Source of the DNA: Millisia brevis NBRC 105863 | GTDB taxonomy: Bacteria > Actinomycetota > Actinomycetes > Mycobacteriales > Mycobacteriaceae | Length of the DNA: 64,000 bases | Assembly (NCBI RefSeq): GCF_001552615.1 | Contig: NZ_BCRN01000013.1 | Location: 122,772 to 186,771, forward strand | Reading direction: 5' to 3' | Shown here: one piece after another, positions 26,669 through 35,048 of the stretch | Numbering within the stretch: the first letter of the stretch is position 1 | How the letters are laid out: the number at the start of each line of letters is the position of its first letter | Notes under the pieces: generated by a model | Database searches by the model: none | What the model saw: only the letters and a program-made list of their open reading frames with translations | Told to the model about the DNA's origin: nothing | Made by a program: the position numbers and the translations under genes

Positions 26669-27322
26669 ATGCGCCCGAATACCGCGGCAGCGGCCGAGAC
26701 CACCGGCCGCGCGGCAGGCTCCGCCCACCCGTCGTCCGCTCCCGATATCGCGCACGCACCGAAGCCCTACGACACCTCGACCGAGCCGCCTGCGACGCGG
26801 CCCTACGACGACGGCTTCGGCCCCCGGGTGACGCCGCGCGATCTGAACGGTGACGGGATCGTCGACACCACCGCCGTCGATCTCGACGGGGACGGTCTCG
26901 CCGACCAGGTCCTGCACGATCTCGATGGGGACGGACGAGTCGACGCCGTCGAGGTCTCCTCCGCCGACGACGGGCGCTACGACGCGCTGCGCGTCGACAC
27001 CGACGGCGACGGCCGCCTCGACACCACCCGGGTCGATCTCGACGGGGACGGGTGGTTCGACGGATCGGTGGTCGACACCGACGGCGACGGGCGGCCGGAT
27101 GTCGCCAACCTCGATCTCGACGGCGACGGGATCGTCGAGACCGTGGTGGTCGATACCGACGGCGACGGCGTCCTCGACACCGCCGGTGTCGACACCGACG
27201 GCGACGGCTACGCCGACGTCACCCTGGTCGACCCGGCGGGCGACGGCACCTGGACCGAGGTGAATCTCGACCCGGCCGGCGGCGGCCATGCCCCCGGCTG
27301 CGGCGCGACCGATACCTTCTGA
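26669..27322 (+). CDS. DxDGDG 13-residue repeat protein (putative Ca2+ binding)
   Basis: The 217-residue product has a Pro/Ala/Thr-rich head of ~57 residues, then eleven tandem repeats of exactly 13 residues (about 58-200). Their consensus is D-[LT]-D-G-D-G-x-x-D-x-x-x-V. Each carries an EF-hand-like DxDxDG calcium-binding loop, apart from degenerate units four and eleven. A short Gly/Pro tail follows. No signal peptide, lipobox or membrane segment is present, although such acidic Ca2+ repeats are usually secreted. The 88-base gap after the second Hsp70-type gene has no evident terminator, so it is probably the last gene of the dynamin-Hsp70 operon. Its stop is 7 bases from a convergent oxidase gene. 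Confidence 0.75.
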   Translation: MRPNTAAAAETTGRAAGSAHPSSAPDIAHAPKPYDTSTEPPATRPYDDGFGPRVTPRDLNGDGIVDTTAVDLDGDGLADQVLHDLDGDGRVDAVEVSSADDGRYDALRVDTDGDGRLDTTRVDLDGDGWFDGSVVDTDGDGRPDVANLDLDGDGIVETVVVDTDGDGVLDTAGVDTDGDGYADVTLVDPAGDGTWTEVNLDPAGGGHAPGCGATDTF

Positions 27323-27329
27323 GGCCGCG

Positions 27330-28490
27330 TCAGGCCGGGGCGACCTCGGCCGCCGCGGCCCGGTGGGCGGCGATGCGGAAGGGGGCGAGGGCGAACTCGG
27401 CCGGGCCCTCGGTCGCGAGGTCGGCCAACGTCTCACCCCAGATCGGTGCGAACTTGAACCCGTTGCCGCTCATGGCAGATGCGACGATCACCGAGCCGTC
27501 GGCGGTCGTATCGAGGATCGGCATCTTGGTATCGCTCCACGAATCGGAGTGCAGCGACCACCGGGAGACATCGGGGATCAGGTCCGGCATCATGCGCTGC
27601 GCCTGCTCGCCTGCCCAGACCAGCTGTTCGCGGGTCAACCCGGTCGGCCGATCGGCCCACTCGTGCACCGGGTCGAAGTCGATATGCGGGCAGATCTTGA
27701 TGCTGTACCCATCGAGGGTCGGCACCCCGAAGGCGTGCACCTCGTCGAGATCGCGCATGAACCCCGGCATCAGTTCCGGTGCGAAACGCTCCACGTGCCG
27801 CGGCATCGCCCAGGTCAGGGCGAAGGTGCGGATCGACACCAGGTCCGCGATCTCCGGCAGCACCCGCGTCGTCCACGGTCCGGCGGTGACCACCACCTTC
27901 CGCGCGTGGTACTCGCCGTCGGTGGTGACCACCCGCACCCCGGTATCGTCCGGCTCGATCGCCGTTACCGTTGTGTGGTACCGGAAGTCGGCACCATTCG
28001 CGGCGGCCTGCTCGGTGGCGGCGGCGACCGCCATCTCCGGACGAACCGCGCCGCCGGAGAGGTCGAGAATACCGATATCGTCGTCGTCGACGTGGAATTG
28101 CGGATACCGCGCGCGGATCCCGTCCGCGTCGAAGACCTCGTGCGGCAGGTCGAACTGCTCGATCGCCCGCAGGGTCGGCTTCAGATCGGGGTGGTCACCG
28201 GGCGCCAAACTCAGCGCCCCGACCGGCAGCAGGACGTCGCGTCCATAGCCGGCGGACAGCTCCTGCCAGAGGTGACGCGCACGAATCAGCGCGGGGGTGA
28301 ACAGTTCCCCCTCCTTCGCCGCGACCCGGAACAACCGGGACTCGCCGGCGTAGGCGCCCTCGGTGTGAATGCGGCCGTACTGCTCGATGCCCAGGACATC
28401 GACACCACGTTCGGCCAACCGCCACAACGCCATCGATCCGATCGATCCGAGCCCGATCACGATGACGGAACGCTCGACGACGGTGCTCAT
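27330..28490 (-). CDS. Monomeric sarcosine oxidase / N-methyl amino acid oxidase family flavoprotein
   Basis: The Rossmann dinucleotide motif is at the N-terminus (VIVIGLGSIGSMALWRLAER) and the family signature SGNGFKFAPIWGE near the end. The length of 386 residues fits the SolA/MSOX family, which oxidises secondary or N-methyl amines to imines and H2O2. In MSOX a Cys binds FAD covalently in a KVCMYT-type context; the aligned position here is Ser (RWSLHSDS), so the flavin should be non-covalent. It overlaps the stop of an ornithine-cyclodeaminase-like gene by four bases, suggesting the two act on the same amine or imino compound. Confidence 0.85.
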   Translation of the reverse strand: MSTVVERSVIVIGLGSIGSMALWRLAERGVDVLGIEQYGRIHTEGAYAGESRLFRVAAKEGELFTPALIRARHLWQELSAGYGRDVLLPVGALSLAPGDHPDLKPTLRAIEQFDLPHEVFDADGIRARYPQFHVDDDDIGILDLSGGAVRPEMAVAAATEQAAANGADFRYHTTVTAIEPDDTGVRVVTTDGEYHARKVVVTAGPWTTRVLPEIADLVSIRTFALTWAMPRHVERFAPELMPGFMRDLDEVHAFGVPTLDGYSIKICPHIDFDPVHEWADRPTGLTREQLVWAGEQAQRMMPDLIPDVSRWSLHSDSWSDTKMPILDTTADGSVIVASAMSGNGFKFAPIWGETLADLATEGPAEFALAPFRIAAHRAAAAEVAPA

Positions 28491-29617
28491 GCCAGCGCCG
28501 GGCTTTCCCAGAGGTTGAGCGAGACCCCGATACCCTGGTCGACCGCGCGCCGGTAGACCGTCGTGCCCCAGGCGACATCCTCGATCGGCATGCCGCCGAC
28601 GGAGAAGATGACGATCTCGTCGTCGCTGCGCCGACCGGGGACGTCACCGGCGGCGATCGCGCCGATGTCGACCAGTTCGTCTCGGTCGAGCTTGCCGTCG
28701 TGCACCATGTCGATGAACTTGCAGCCGACCATAGGCACCTCGTGGTGGGACGGGTAACCCTCCTCCTCGAGCCAGGTGTTGTAGAGGCCGTAGCTGTCGA
28801 GGACCTTGCGGACGTCGGGCTCGCAGAGGCCGCTGTCGACCTCGCACAGCGACGGCATGCTCAGAAAGGCGCCGGGTTTGACCCACTCGCGCTTCGCGGT
28901 CGGATAGCCGGACGGGTCGCCGCTCGGACCGGAGGTGCAGAAGGTGACGATGTCGCTGTCGCGCACGGTGGCTTCGATCGAGTCCGTCTCGATCACGGTG
29001 ATGTCGGGGAACTGCTCGCCGACCCACTTCTCGAACTTCTCCAGCGACTCGCGTCCGCGGCCGAGGATCTTGACCGTCTCGATTCCCGGTCGGGCGGCGA
29101 CGAATGCGGCCAACGAGGTGCGGGCCATGACGCCGGGACCCACGATGCCCACGGTGGTCGCATCCGGCCGGGCCAGGTGGCGCGCGCCGACCCCGGGGAC
29201 CGCGCCGGTGCGGTAGGCGGACAACAGATTCGCCGACATCAGTGCCAGCGGGGCGCCGGTATCGACATCCGAGAGCAGGAACATGAGAATCGAACGCGGA
29301 AGCCCTTTTTCGCGATTCGCGATATTCGAGCCGTACCACTTGACGCCGCAGGTGCCGAAGCTTCCGCCGAGGTAGGCGGGCATGGCCATCAGCCGGCGGT
29401 CGGGGGTATTGGTCGGCATGCCCGGGAAGGTGGCCTCCTCGGGGAAGACGACCATCGAACCGTGGGAGTCGTTGCCGGCCCCCGCCATTCGGTAGTCGCC
29501 GCGGTGCAGGAGGACCAGCGCCTCCTCCATCGCGTCGACGCACGCCGGCATATCGGTGACGCCGGCGGCGATCATGTCGGGCTCGGAGAGATACCGGAAG
29601 TCGATCTCGGTGCTCAT
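28487..29617 (-). CDS. Ornithine cyclodeaminase/mu-crystallin family protein
   Basis: An NAD(P)-binding fold is visible in TVGIVGPGVMARTSLAAF (about 150-167), preceded by SANLLSAYRTGAVPGVGARH, the hallmark of the OCD/mu-crystallin family. Members include ornithine cyclodeaminase, ketimine reductases and the accessory subunits annotated beside tyramine or histamine oxidases. ATG 29617 gives a protein of 376 residues. It is translationally coupled to the downstream amine-oxidase-type flavoprotein. A ketimine reductase acting on the oxidase's imine product is a sensible but unproven role. Confidence 0.82.
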   Translation of the reverse strand: MSTEIDFRYLSEPDMIAAGVTDMPACVDAMEEALVLLHRGDYRMAGAGNDSHGSMVVFPEEATFPGMPTNTPDRRLMAMPAYLGGSFGTCGVKWYGSNIANREKGLPRSILMFLLSDVDTGAPLALMSANLLSAYRTGAVPGVGARHLARPDATTVGIVGPGVMARTSLAAFVAARPGIETVKILGRGRESLEKFEKWVGEQFPDITVIETDSIEATVRDSDIVTFCTSGPSGDPSGYPTAKREWVKPGAFLSMPSLCEVDSGLCEPDVRKVLDSYGLYNTWLEEEGYPSHHEVPMVGCKFIDMVHDGKLDRDELVDIGAIAAGDVPGRRSDDEIVIFSVGGMPIEDVAWGTTVYRRAVDQGIGVSLNLWESPALA

Positions 29618-29685
29618 GGTGTGTCCTTCACACTCTGGGGGTTCGGATCGGGTGGCCGTTGCCGGGATGCGGTCGTCCACCAAGA

Positions 29686-29740
29686 ACGTTACGTTTGTAA
29701 TGTTTCCGGTTGCGTTAGTCGTATTTCGTTCGCGTAACGT
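29686..29740. promoter_or_regulatory. Inverted-repeat operator candidate for the TetR-type regulator
   Basis: ACGTTACG (29686-29693) and its exact reverse complement CGTAACGT (29733-29740) flank an unusually AT-rich stretch between two divergent genes, with GTTTGTAATGTTTC between them. The layout, two half-sites around the divergent promoters, suits autoregulation by the TetR-type protein and control of the cyclodeaminase-oxidase pair. Confidence 0.45.
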
Positions 29741-29774
29741 CGGCAGGGGTGGCGAGGTGGTGGAGATGAACACG

Positions 29775-30410
29775 ATGCTGAACGACAGCGCGCGATCACG
29801 GCACGGCGATCGGCCGGGCGACGAGGGGCAGTCGCGGCCGCGTTACGGGCGGGGTCGAGAGGCGTTGATCGACGCGACGATCCACATCGTCGCCGAGCGC
29901 GGAGTGCGCAAGCTGACCTATCGCGCGGTCGCCGCGGCGGCCGGGGTGACCCACGGCACCGTGCAACACCACTTCGCCGATCTGGACGCGCTGCTGGAAG
30001 CCGCGCTCGAACACTGTGTACAGCTGAGCATCGATCGTTCGTGGCTGGCGACCGGGACGACCGAGGTTTCCGACTTCGTGGCGAACCTCGGTGCGGCTAT
30101 TCGGGAAACCGTCAACGAGCAGGTCTTCCAGTACGAGTTGGTTCTCGAGTCGCGCCGTCGACCCGAACTGCGCCCGCACGTCGACCGCTACTACCGGGCG
30201 TACTACGACGCGACGCGAACATCGTTGCGACGCATGAACTTACCGGACGATCACAATACGGTGGTCGTCGTCTTCTCCGCGATCGACGGACTGGTCTTCC
30301 GAGCGTTGACCACCGACGACGGTGGGATGGGGACGTTGGACGACTATCTCGATCGGGTCCGTGAGGTCCTCGACGGGCTGCCTCGGGTGGATTCCGGGCG
30401 CGGGACCTGA
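29775..30410 (+). CDS. TetR-family transcriptional regulator
   Basis: The DNA-binding domain (about 24-75) reads ALIDATIHIVAERGVRKLTY then VAAAAGVTHGTVQHHFADL, a standard TetR helix-turn-helix. The rest is the variable ligand-binding domain; total length is about 211. ATG 29775 has GGAG 9 bases upstream, whereas ATG 29766 would leave no spacer. It is divergent from the cyclodeaminase/oxidase operon and probably represses it until an amine or amino-acid derivative binds. Confidence 0.85.
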   Translation: MLNDSARSRHGDRPGDEGQSRPRYGRGREALIDATIHIVAERGVRKLTYRAVAAAAGVTHGTVQHHFADLDALLEAALEHCVQLSIDRSWLATGTTEVSDFVANLGAAIRETVNEQVFQYELVLESRRRPELRPHVDRYYRAYYDATRTSLRRMNLPDDHNTVVVVFSAIDGLVFRALTTDDGGMGTLDDYLDRVREVLDGLPRVDSGRGT

Positions 30411-30577
30411 TCGACTTCCCCTTCCACCATACCTCCGACCCCCGGGCTTGCGGCAAGGCCCCGGGTATACCGCACAATCGCCTCTTCGGTGCTTTCACCT
30501 GCGCAAATGACGGTTGACATGCCGGGCGGATATCGGCTGTGGACGTGCGGGTGAGTACCGAGGAAAGGCAGGGGCAG

Positions 30578-32761
30578 ATGTCCGACCGGGATTACACCGA
30601 GGAATTGCGATCCGAGCAGCACTATGTGGCGATGCTGCACGAACGGCTCGACGCCGAACGGGCCGAGGCGGCCACACGGTTTCGGGCGGCGCTCGCCGGT
30701 GAGGGAGAGTCACTGGTCGACCGGGATGCTCGGGTGCGTGCATTGATGCGCGAGGTCAAGAGGTTGAGCATCACCGACAGCGGGCTGTGCTTCGGACGGC
30801 TCGATGCGCTGTCCGGCGAGCATGCCTATATCGGCCGCATCGGCATCCTCGACGACGGACCGGACGCCGGAGGCGATTTCGAGAGCCTGCTGATCGACTG
30901 GCGGGCACCGCTGGCCCGACCGTTCTACACGGCGACCGCTATCGCGACCCAGGGCATGCATCGCCGGCGGCAGTTTCATTCCCGCGGCAGGGAAGTCGTC
31001 GAGTTCACCGACGAGATTTTCGGTCGGCCGGGGGCCGACGAACGCGGCGACGCCGCGCTGCTCGCGGCGGTCAACGCGCCGCGCGGCACCGGGATGCGCG
31101 ACATCGTCAGCACGATCCAGGTCGAACAGGACGAGATCATCCGTCTCGACGCCCCCGGCATCGTGGTGATCGAAGGGGGGCCGGGCACCGGGAAGACCGC
31201 GGTCGCGCTGCACCGGGTCGCGTACCTGCTCTACACCCATCGGCAGCGCATCGAGCGGCACGGCGTCCTGGTGGTCGGGCCGAACCCGGCGTTCCTGACG
31301 TATATCGGCCGGGTTCTGCCGTCGTTGGGTGAATCGGAGGTGGTCTTCGCGACCGTCGGCGATCTGCTGCCCGGTCTGCATGCCACCGCCGAGGACGCCC
31401 CCGAACCGGCCCGGATCAAGGGGGCGCTGTCGATCCTCGACGTCCTGGCGGCGGCGATCGCCGACCGTCAGCGACTGCCGGAGGAGCCGATCCCGATCGA
31501 CCTGGCCGGGGTCGCGCTGACGATCGGCGCCGACACCGCGCAGTGGGCGCGGCAGGAGGCCCGCGACAGCGGCAAGCCGCACAACGAGGCGCGGGCGATC
31601 TTCGTCGATGTGGTGTCGTACGTGCTGGTCGAGCGGGCCGTCGGGCGGTTGGTACGCAGTTCGCCGCTGCCGGTGGACGACCGGGACAAGGAGCAACTGC
31701 GGGTGGACGCCCGCGCGGAGTTGGCGCAGCACGACGGCTTCGCGGCGGCGATCGCACAGCTGTGGCCGCGGCTCGAACCGGCGCGGTTGCTGGCGCAGCT
31801 GTTGGGGTCGCACGAGCGGTTGGCCGCCGCCGGTGCCTCCGAGGCGCTGTGGCGGGCCGACGGGAGCGCGTGGACGGTGTCGGACGTGCCGCTGCTCGAC
31901 GAGCTGGCCGAGCTGCTGGGCCGCGACGACTCGGCGGTGCGCGCGGCCGCCGCGGCCGAGGGGCGACGGCAGGCCGCCTATGCCGAGGAGGTACTCGACA
32001 TGCTGGTCGGTCGGGCGGACTCGATGGACGACGAGGATCACCTCTACGCCACCGACCTGCTCTACGCCGAGGACCTCGCGGAGCGGTTCAGCGAGCAGGA
32101 CAACCGGGATCTCGCGGAGCGGGCCGCGGCCGACCGGGAGTGGACCTACCGGCACGTCGTGGTCGACGAGGCGCAGGAGTTGTCCGAGATGGACTGGCGG
32201 GTGCTGATGCGGCGCTGCCCGGCGCATTCGTTCACCATCGTCGGTGATCTGGCGCAGCGGCGTTCGCCGGCCGGGGCGCGGTCCTGGGCGGCGATGATCG
32301 ACCGCTACGCGCCCGGCCGCTGGAAGCATCGCGCGTTGACCGTCAACTACCGAACGCCGGCGGAGATCATGGAGCTCGCGTCCGGGCTGCTGGCCGAGTT
32401 CGCTCCGCAGATCGAGGCGCCGGTGTCGGTGCGCTCGTCCGGGGTCGAGCCGGTGATCCGCCGGGTCGACGCCGACGGGATCGCCGGGGTCATCGCGGAA
32501 TTCGAGGCCGAGGAGGCCGACCGTCCGGGAACCAGCGTGGTGATCGGGCCGGCGGATGTGCCCGGTGCGGTGACGCCCGCGCGGACCAAGGGCCTCGAAT
32601 ACGACGCGGTGTTGGTGATCGAGCCGGAACGGATTCTCGCCGACGGGCCCGCCGGGGCGGCGGAACTCTACGTCGCGCTGACCCGCGCCACGCAGCGGCT
32701 GACCGTGGCGCACGTCGGTGACCTGCCCGCGGCGCTCACCGCGCGGTCGTCGGTCGGCTGA
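30578..32761 (+). CDS. helD: HelD-type UvrD/Rep-like helicase, RNA polymerase recycling factor
   Basis: The N-terminus MSDRDYTEELRSEQHYVAML matches the coiled-coil arm of actinobacterial (class II) HelD, which inserts into RNA polymerase. Walker A (EGGPGTGKTAVAL) lies near 196-208, Walker B (VVVDEAQELSEMD) near 525, and the motif ARTKGLEYDAVLV near the end. HelD removes stalled polymerase from DNA and in mycobacteria can protect it from rifampicin. ATG 30578 is used because the family begins there and AAGGCAGGGG lies just upstream; GTG 30539 is the alternative. Product length is ~727. It is monocistronic. Confidence 0.88.
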   Translation: MSDRDYTEELRSEQHYVAMLHERLDAERAEAATRFRAALAGEGESLVDRDARVRALMREVKRLSITDSGLCFGRLDALSGEHAYIGRIGILDDGPDAGGDFESLLIDWRAPLARPFYTATAIATQGMHRRRQFHSRGREVVEFTDEIFGRPGADERGDAALLAAVNAPRGTGMRDIVSTIQVEQDEIIRLDAPGIVVIEGGPGTGKTAVALHRVAYLLYTHRQRIERHGVLVVGPNPAFLTYIGRVLPSLGESEVVFATVGDLLPGLHATAEDAPEPARIKGALSILDVLAAAIADRQRLPEEPIPIDLAGVALTIGADTAQWARQEARDSGKPHNEARAIFVDVVSYVLVERAVGRLVRSSPLPVDDRDKEQLRVDARAELAQHDGFAAAIAQLWPRLEPARLLAQLLGSHERLAAAGASEALWRADGSAWTVSDVPLLDELAELLGRDDSAVRAAAAAEGRRQAAYAEEVLDMLVGRADSMDDEDHLYATDLLYAEDLAERFSEQDNRDLAERAAADREWTYRHVVVDEAQELSEMDWRVLMRRCPAHSFTIVGDLAQRRSPAGARSWAAMIDRYAPGRWKHRALTVNYRTPAEIMELASGLLAEFAPQIEAPVSVRSSGVEPVIRRVDADGIAGVIAEFEAEEADRPGTSVVIGPADVPGAVTPARTKGLEYDAVLVIEPERILADGPAGAAELYVALTRATQRLTVAHVGDLPAALTARSSVG

Positions 32762-32781
32762 TCGCCGGAAGCGGCCGGACG

Positions 32782-32837
32782 GTGTGACCATGTCGGTGGT
32801 GTGACGGCCCGGTCGTGTGACAGCCCGATGGTGTGAC
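32782..32837. repeat. Short tandem repeat, four copies of GTGTGAC
   Basis: GTGTGAC recurs at 32782, 32799, 32815 and 32831 (period 16-17), with partly conserved spacers (GCCCGGTC, GCCCGATG). The stretch lies just after the helD stop and before the convergent RCC1-type gene. It may be a small minisatellite; no clean hairpin terminator is seen here. Confidence 0.5.
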
Positions 32838-32884
32838 CGGCCCGGGTGGTGTCGTCGGTGGTGGTGTGGCGGTGTCGGCCGGGA

Positions 32885-34150
32885 TCAGCCCGGTCGGCCC
32901 GCCGCACCCCCGGCCCGTCCGTCCTGCGCGCCGTCCTCGCCGTCTGTGCTGCCCGGCCCGTCGAGCAGGGCGAGCGAGTCGACCACCGTCTGCACCGGGC
33001 CGGGCAGGGCCAGCTGGGTCGGCTCGGAAGCCGGCGCGTCGATCAGTCCGCGGATGGTGAGCGACGAGCCCCACGCCCACAGCCCGCCGTCCCGGTCGAT
33101 CGCGAACGCGGTGAAGCCGGCGGCGGCGACCCGCGCGATCGGGGGAAGCCCCGCGACCTCGAGCGGTATCGCGGAACTGTGCTGTTCCATATCGCCGTCG
33201 CCCAGGGTGCCGGTCGCTCCTCGACCCCACGCTCGGACGACACCGTCCTCGTCGAGGGCGAGGGCGAAATCGCTGCCGCCGGCGACCTGCACGATGCGGT
33301 CGAGATCCGCCACCCGCACCGGCCGCGTGGTCTGACCGCCGGTCGGCTCGACGCCGAGCAGGCCGTGCACATTGTTGCCCCACGCGCAGACCTGGCCGGC
33401 CCCGGTCGCGGTGACGGCGGCACCACCGGCATTGGCGAGGCTGGTCGCCCCCGGCGGTTCGCGCAGGGTGCGCACCGCGGTGCCGTCGGGATCGCCGAGG
33501 CTGTCGACCAGATTGATCCCCCACCCGGTGACCCGGCCGTCGGAACGCAGGGCCAGCACGTTGAGCGCGCCGCCGGGGATGTCGACGATCCGCTCGACTC
33601 CCGGCACCTGCTGCGGCGTCGGCTGGTCGGCATCGCGGCCCGCGCCACTGCGGTCGCGCCGCTTGCCGCCGTCGGTGATGAAGGAATCCCCCCAGGCGAC
33701 GACGGTGCCGTCGCCGCGCACGACGAGCAGGGCGCCGGCGGCGGCATGCACCGACACCGCGTCGGTGATGCCGACCACCGGCTGCGGAATCGTGATCCCT
33801 TGTGGCTGTTCGGATCCCGATCCCAGTAGCCCGCCCTGGTTCGAGCCGACCACCGAGACGGTGCCGTCGGCGTGGACCGCGGCGGCCGTAGTGACCGTCG
33901 AGGCGGCGGAGACGACGTCGTCCCATCCCGGCACCGGACCGGTCGGCAGCGTCGAACCCACCAGCGGCGCCATCAGCACCACCTGGCCGGGGGAGAAGCG
34001 GACGGGCGTCGGCGCGGCGGAGGCGTCGGCGCAGATCGGTGCGCCCATCAGTGCGCGGTCGGCGGCGCTGCAGCCCGTCGCGACCAGTGCCAGCGCCGCG
34101 GCGGTCGCCAGGAGTCGGCGGCCTCGATGCGGGAACGGGCGCCGGGACAT
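32885..34150 (-). CDS. RCC1-repeat lipoprotein
   Basis: The N-terminus has an Arg-rich n-region, a hydrophobic core and a lipobox (ALVATGCS, Cys27), so this should be an exported lipid-anchored protein. The rest (421 residues in all) holds repeats of the RCC1 beta-propeller type: phrases such as VHADGTVSVVGSN, VRGDGTVVAWGD, LRSDGRVTGWG, VCAWGNNVHGLLG, LDEDGVVRAWGRG and DRDGGLWAWGS recur about every 50 residues, giving six or seven blades. RCC1 propellers are protein-interaction platforms; bacterial extracellular versions have no common known role. The C-terminus is a flexible Asp/Gly-rich tail. Confidence 0.8.
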   Translation of the reverse strand: MSRRPFPHRGRRLLATAAALALVATGCSAADRALMGAPICADASAAPTPVRFSPGQVVLMAPLVGSTLPTGPVPGWDDVVSAASTVTTAAAVHADGTVSVVGSNQGGLLGSGSEQPQGITIPQPVVGITDAVSVHAAAGALLVVRGDGTVVAWGDSFITDGGKRRDRSGAGRDADQPTPQQVPGVERIVDIPGGALNVLALRSDGRVTGWGINLVDSLGDPDGTAVRTLREPPGATSLANAGGAAVTATGAGQVCAWGNNVHGLLGVEPTGGQTTRPVRVADLDRIVQVAGGSDFALALDEDGVVRAWGRGATGTLGDGDMEQHSSAIPLEVAGLPPIARVAAAGFTAFAIDRDGGLWAWGSSLTIRGLIDAPASEPTQLALPGPVQTVVDSLALLDGPGSTDGEDGAQDGRAGGAAGRPG

Positions 34151-34200
34151 GCGCCGATCCTGGCATACCGGGCGTCCGTCACCGCCACGGCGGACGCATA

Positions 34201-34235
34201 CGGCCCACCCGCCCCGGTCCGGGGTGGGTGGGCCG
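34201..34235 (-). terminator. Hairpin terminator downstream of the SBP-like gene
   Basis: Arms of 15 bases (34201-34215 and 34221-34235) pair with one G-T wobble around a 5-base loop. It lies just past the stop of the SBP_bac_3-like gene and before the start of the RCC1-type gene on the same strand, so it should separate the two transcripts. Confidence 0.65.
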
Positions 34236-34267
34236 TTGGGCGCGGGTCGGTCCTCAGTCCTCGACGG

Positions 34268-34975
34268 TCAGTCTTCGACGGTCAGGGGAAAGGCGAGGGT
34301 GGGCATCCACTTGTCCCACTGCGATTGCAGCGAACCGTCGGCGATCACCGAGGTGAGGGCCGCGTCGAGTTCGGCGAGCAACGCATCGTTGCCCGGCGCG
34401 ACGCAGGCGCCCCACTTGTTGCGGGTGGCGACGGTGAAGGCCACCGCCAGGTCCGGCTCGTCGCCGACCGGGACCAGGGCTACATCGTCGTCGACAAATC
34501 CGTCGATCGAGCCGTCGCGCAGCGCCTGGATCATCTCGCCGAAGACGTCGTCGGTCGTACCGCCGAAGGGGACGGCGATGACGCCCGGAAACGTCTCGGT
34601 CAGCGTCATATTGGTGCTGCCGGCGATCGCGCCGATCCGCTTGCCCGCCACATCCTCGATCGAGGTGATGCCGCTGTCGGCGCGCACCAGCAACGATTCG
34701 TCGAAGATCCCGTACGGCCGAGTGAAATCGACGATCTCCTTGCGGGCGTCGGTGATGCCCTGGCCGCACCACAGCACGTCGCCGCGGCCGTCGAGAACAG
34801 CGGGGACCATGTCGCTCCAGGCGGTGTAGACCCATCGCACGGTGCGACCCATCCGCTCGGCCACCAACTCCGCGGCCGACGGCTCGTACCCGACGCGGGT
34901 GCCGTCCGGTGCGGCCTTCTCGAACAACGGCAGCGCCGAGATATCGGCACAGATCACACGCAATTCACTGGTCAC
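34268..34975 (-). CDS. Signal-less solute-binding-protein-like (SBP_bac_3) protein
   Basis: The protein has 235 residues, the size of a mature amino-acid-type binding protein. Recognisable features include DMVPAVLDGRGDVLWCGQGITDARKEIVDFTRPY, SIEDVAGKRIGAIAGSTN and the hinge-return QALRDGSIDGFVDDDVAL. Unlike transport receptors it begins directly at the first strand (MTSELRVICADISALPLFEK) with no signal peptide or lipobox, and no permease or ATPase gene is near. It is therefore probably cytosolic, perhaps a ligand sensor, a buffering protein or an enzyme using the fold. It starts 73 bases after the P450 stop on the same strand, so the two may share a transcript. Confidence 0.72.
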   Translation of the reverse strand: MTSELRVICADISALPLFEKAAPDGTRVGYEPSAAELVAERMGRTVRWVYTAWSDMVPAVLDGRGDVLWCGQGITDARKEIVDFTRPYGIFDESLLVRADSGITSIEDVAGKRIGAIAGSTNMTLTETFPGVIAVPFGGTTDDVFGEMIQALRDGSIDGFVDDDVALVPVGDEPDLAVAFTVATRNKWGACVAPGNDALLAELDAALTSVIADGSLQSQWDKWMPTLAFPLTVED

Positions 34976-35048
34976 AGGGACTTCACATACCTCTCACGGT
35001 CGAAATCTGGCACGGCACCCGCAGGAGCGGGGTCCGGTCGCTGCGGGT

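Noticed and set aside
19712..27322. Dynamin-Hsp70 operon as an anti-phage defence island
   Set aside because: No nuclease, toxin, recombinase or other defence gene is near, and IniA/IniC-type dynamins fit envelope stress better. Not excluded, but not supported.
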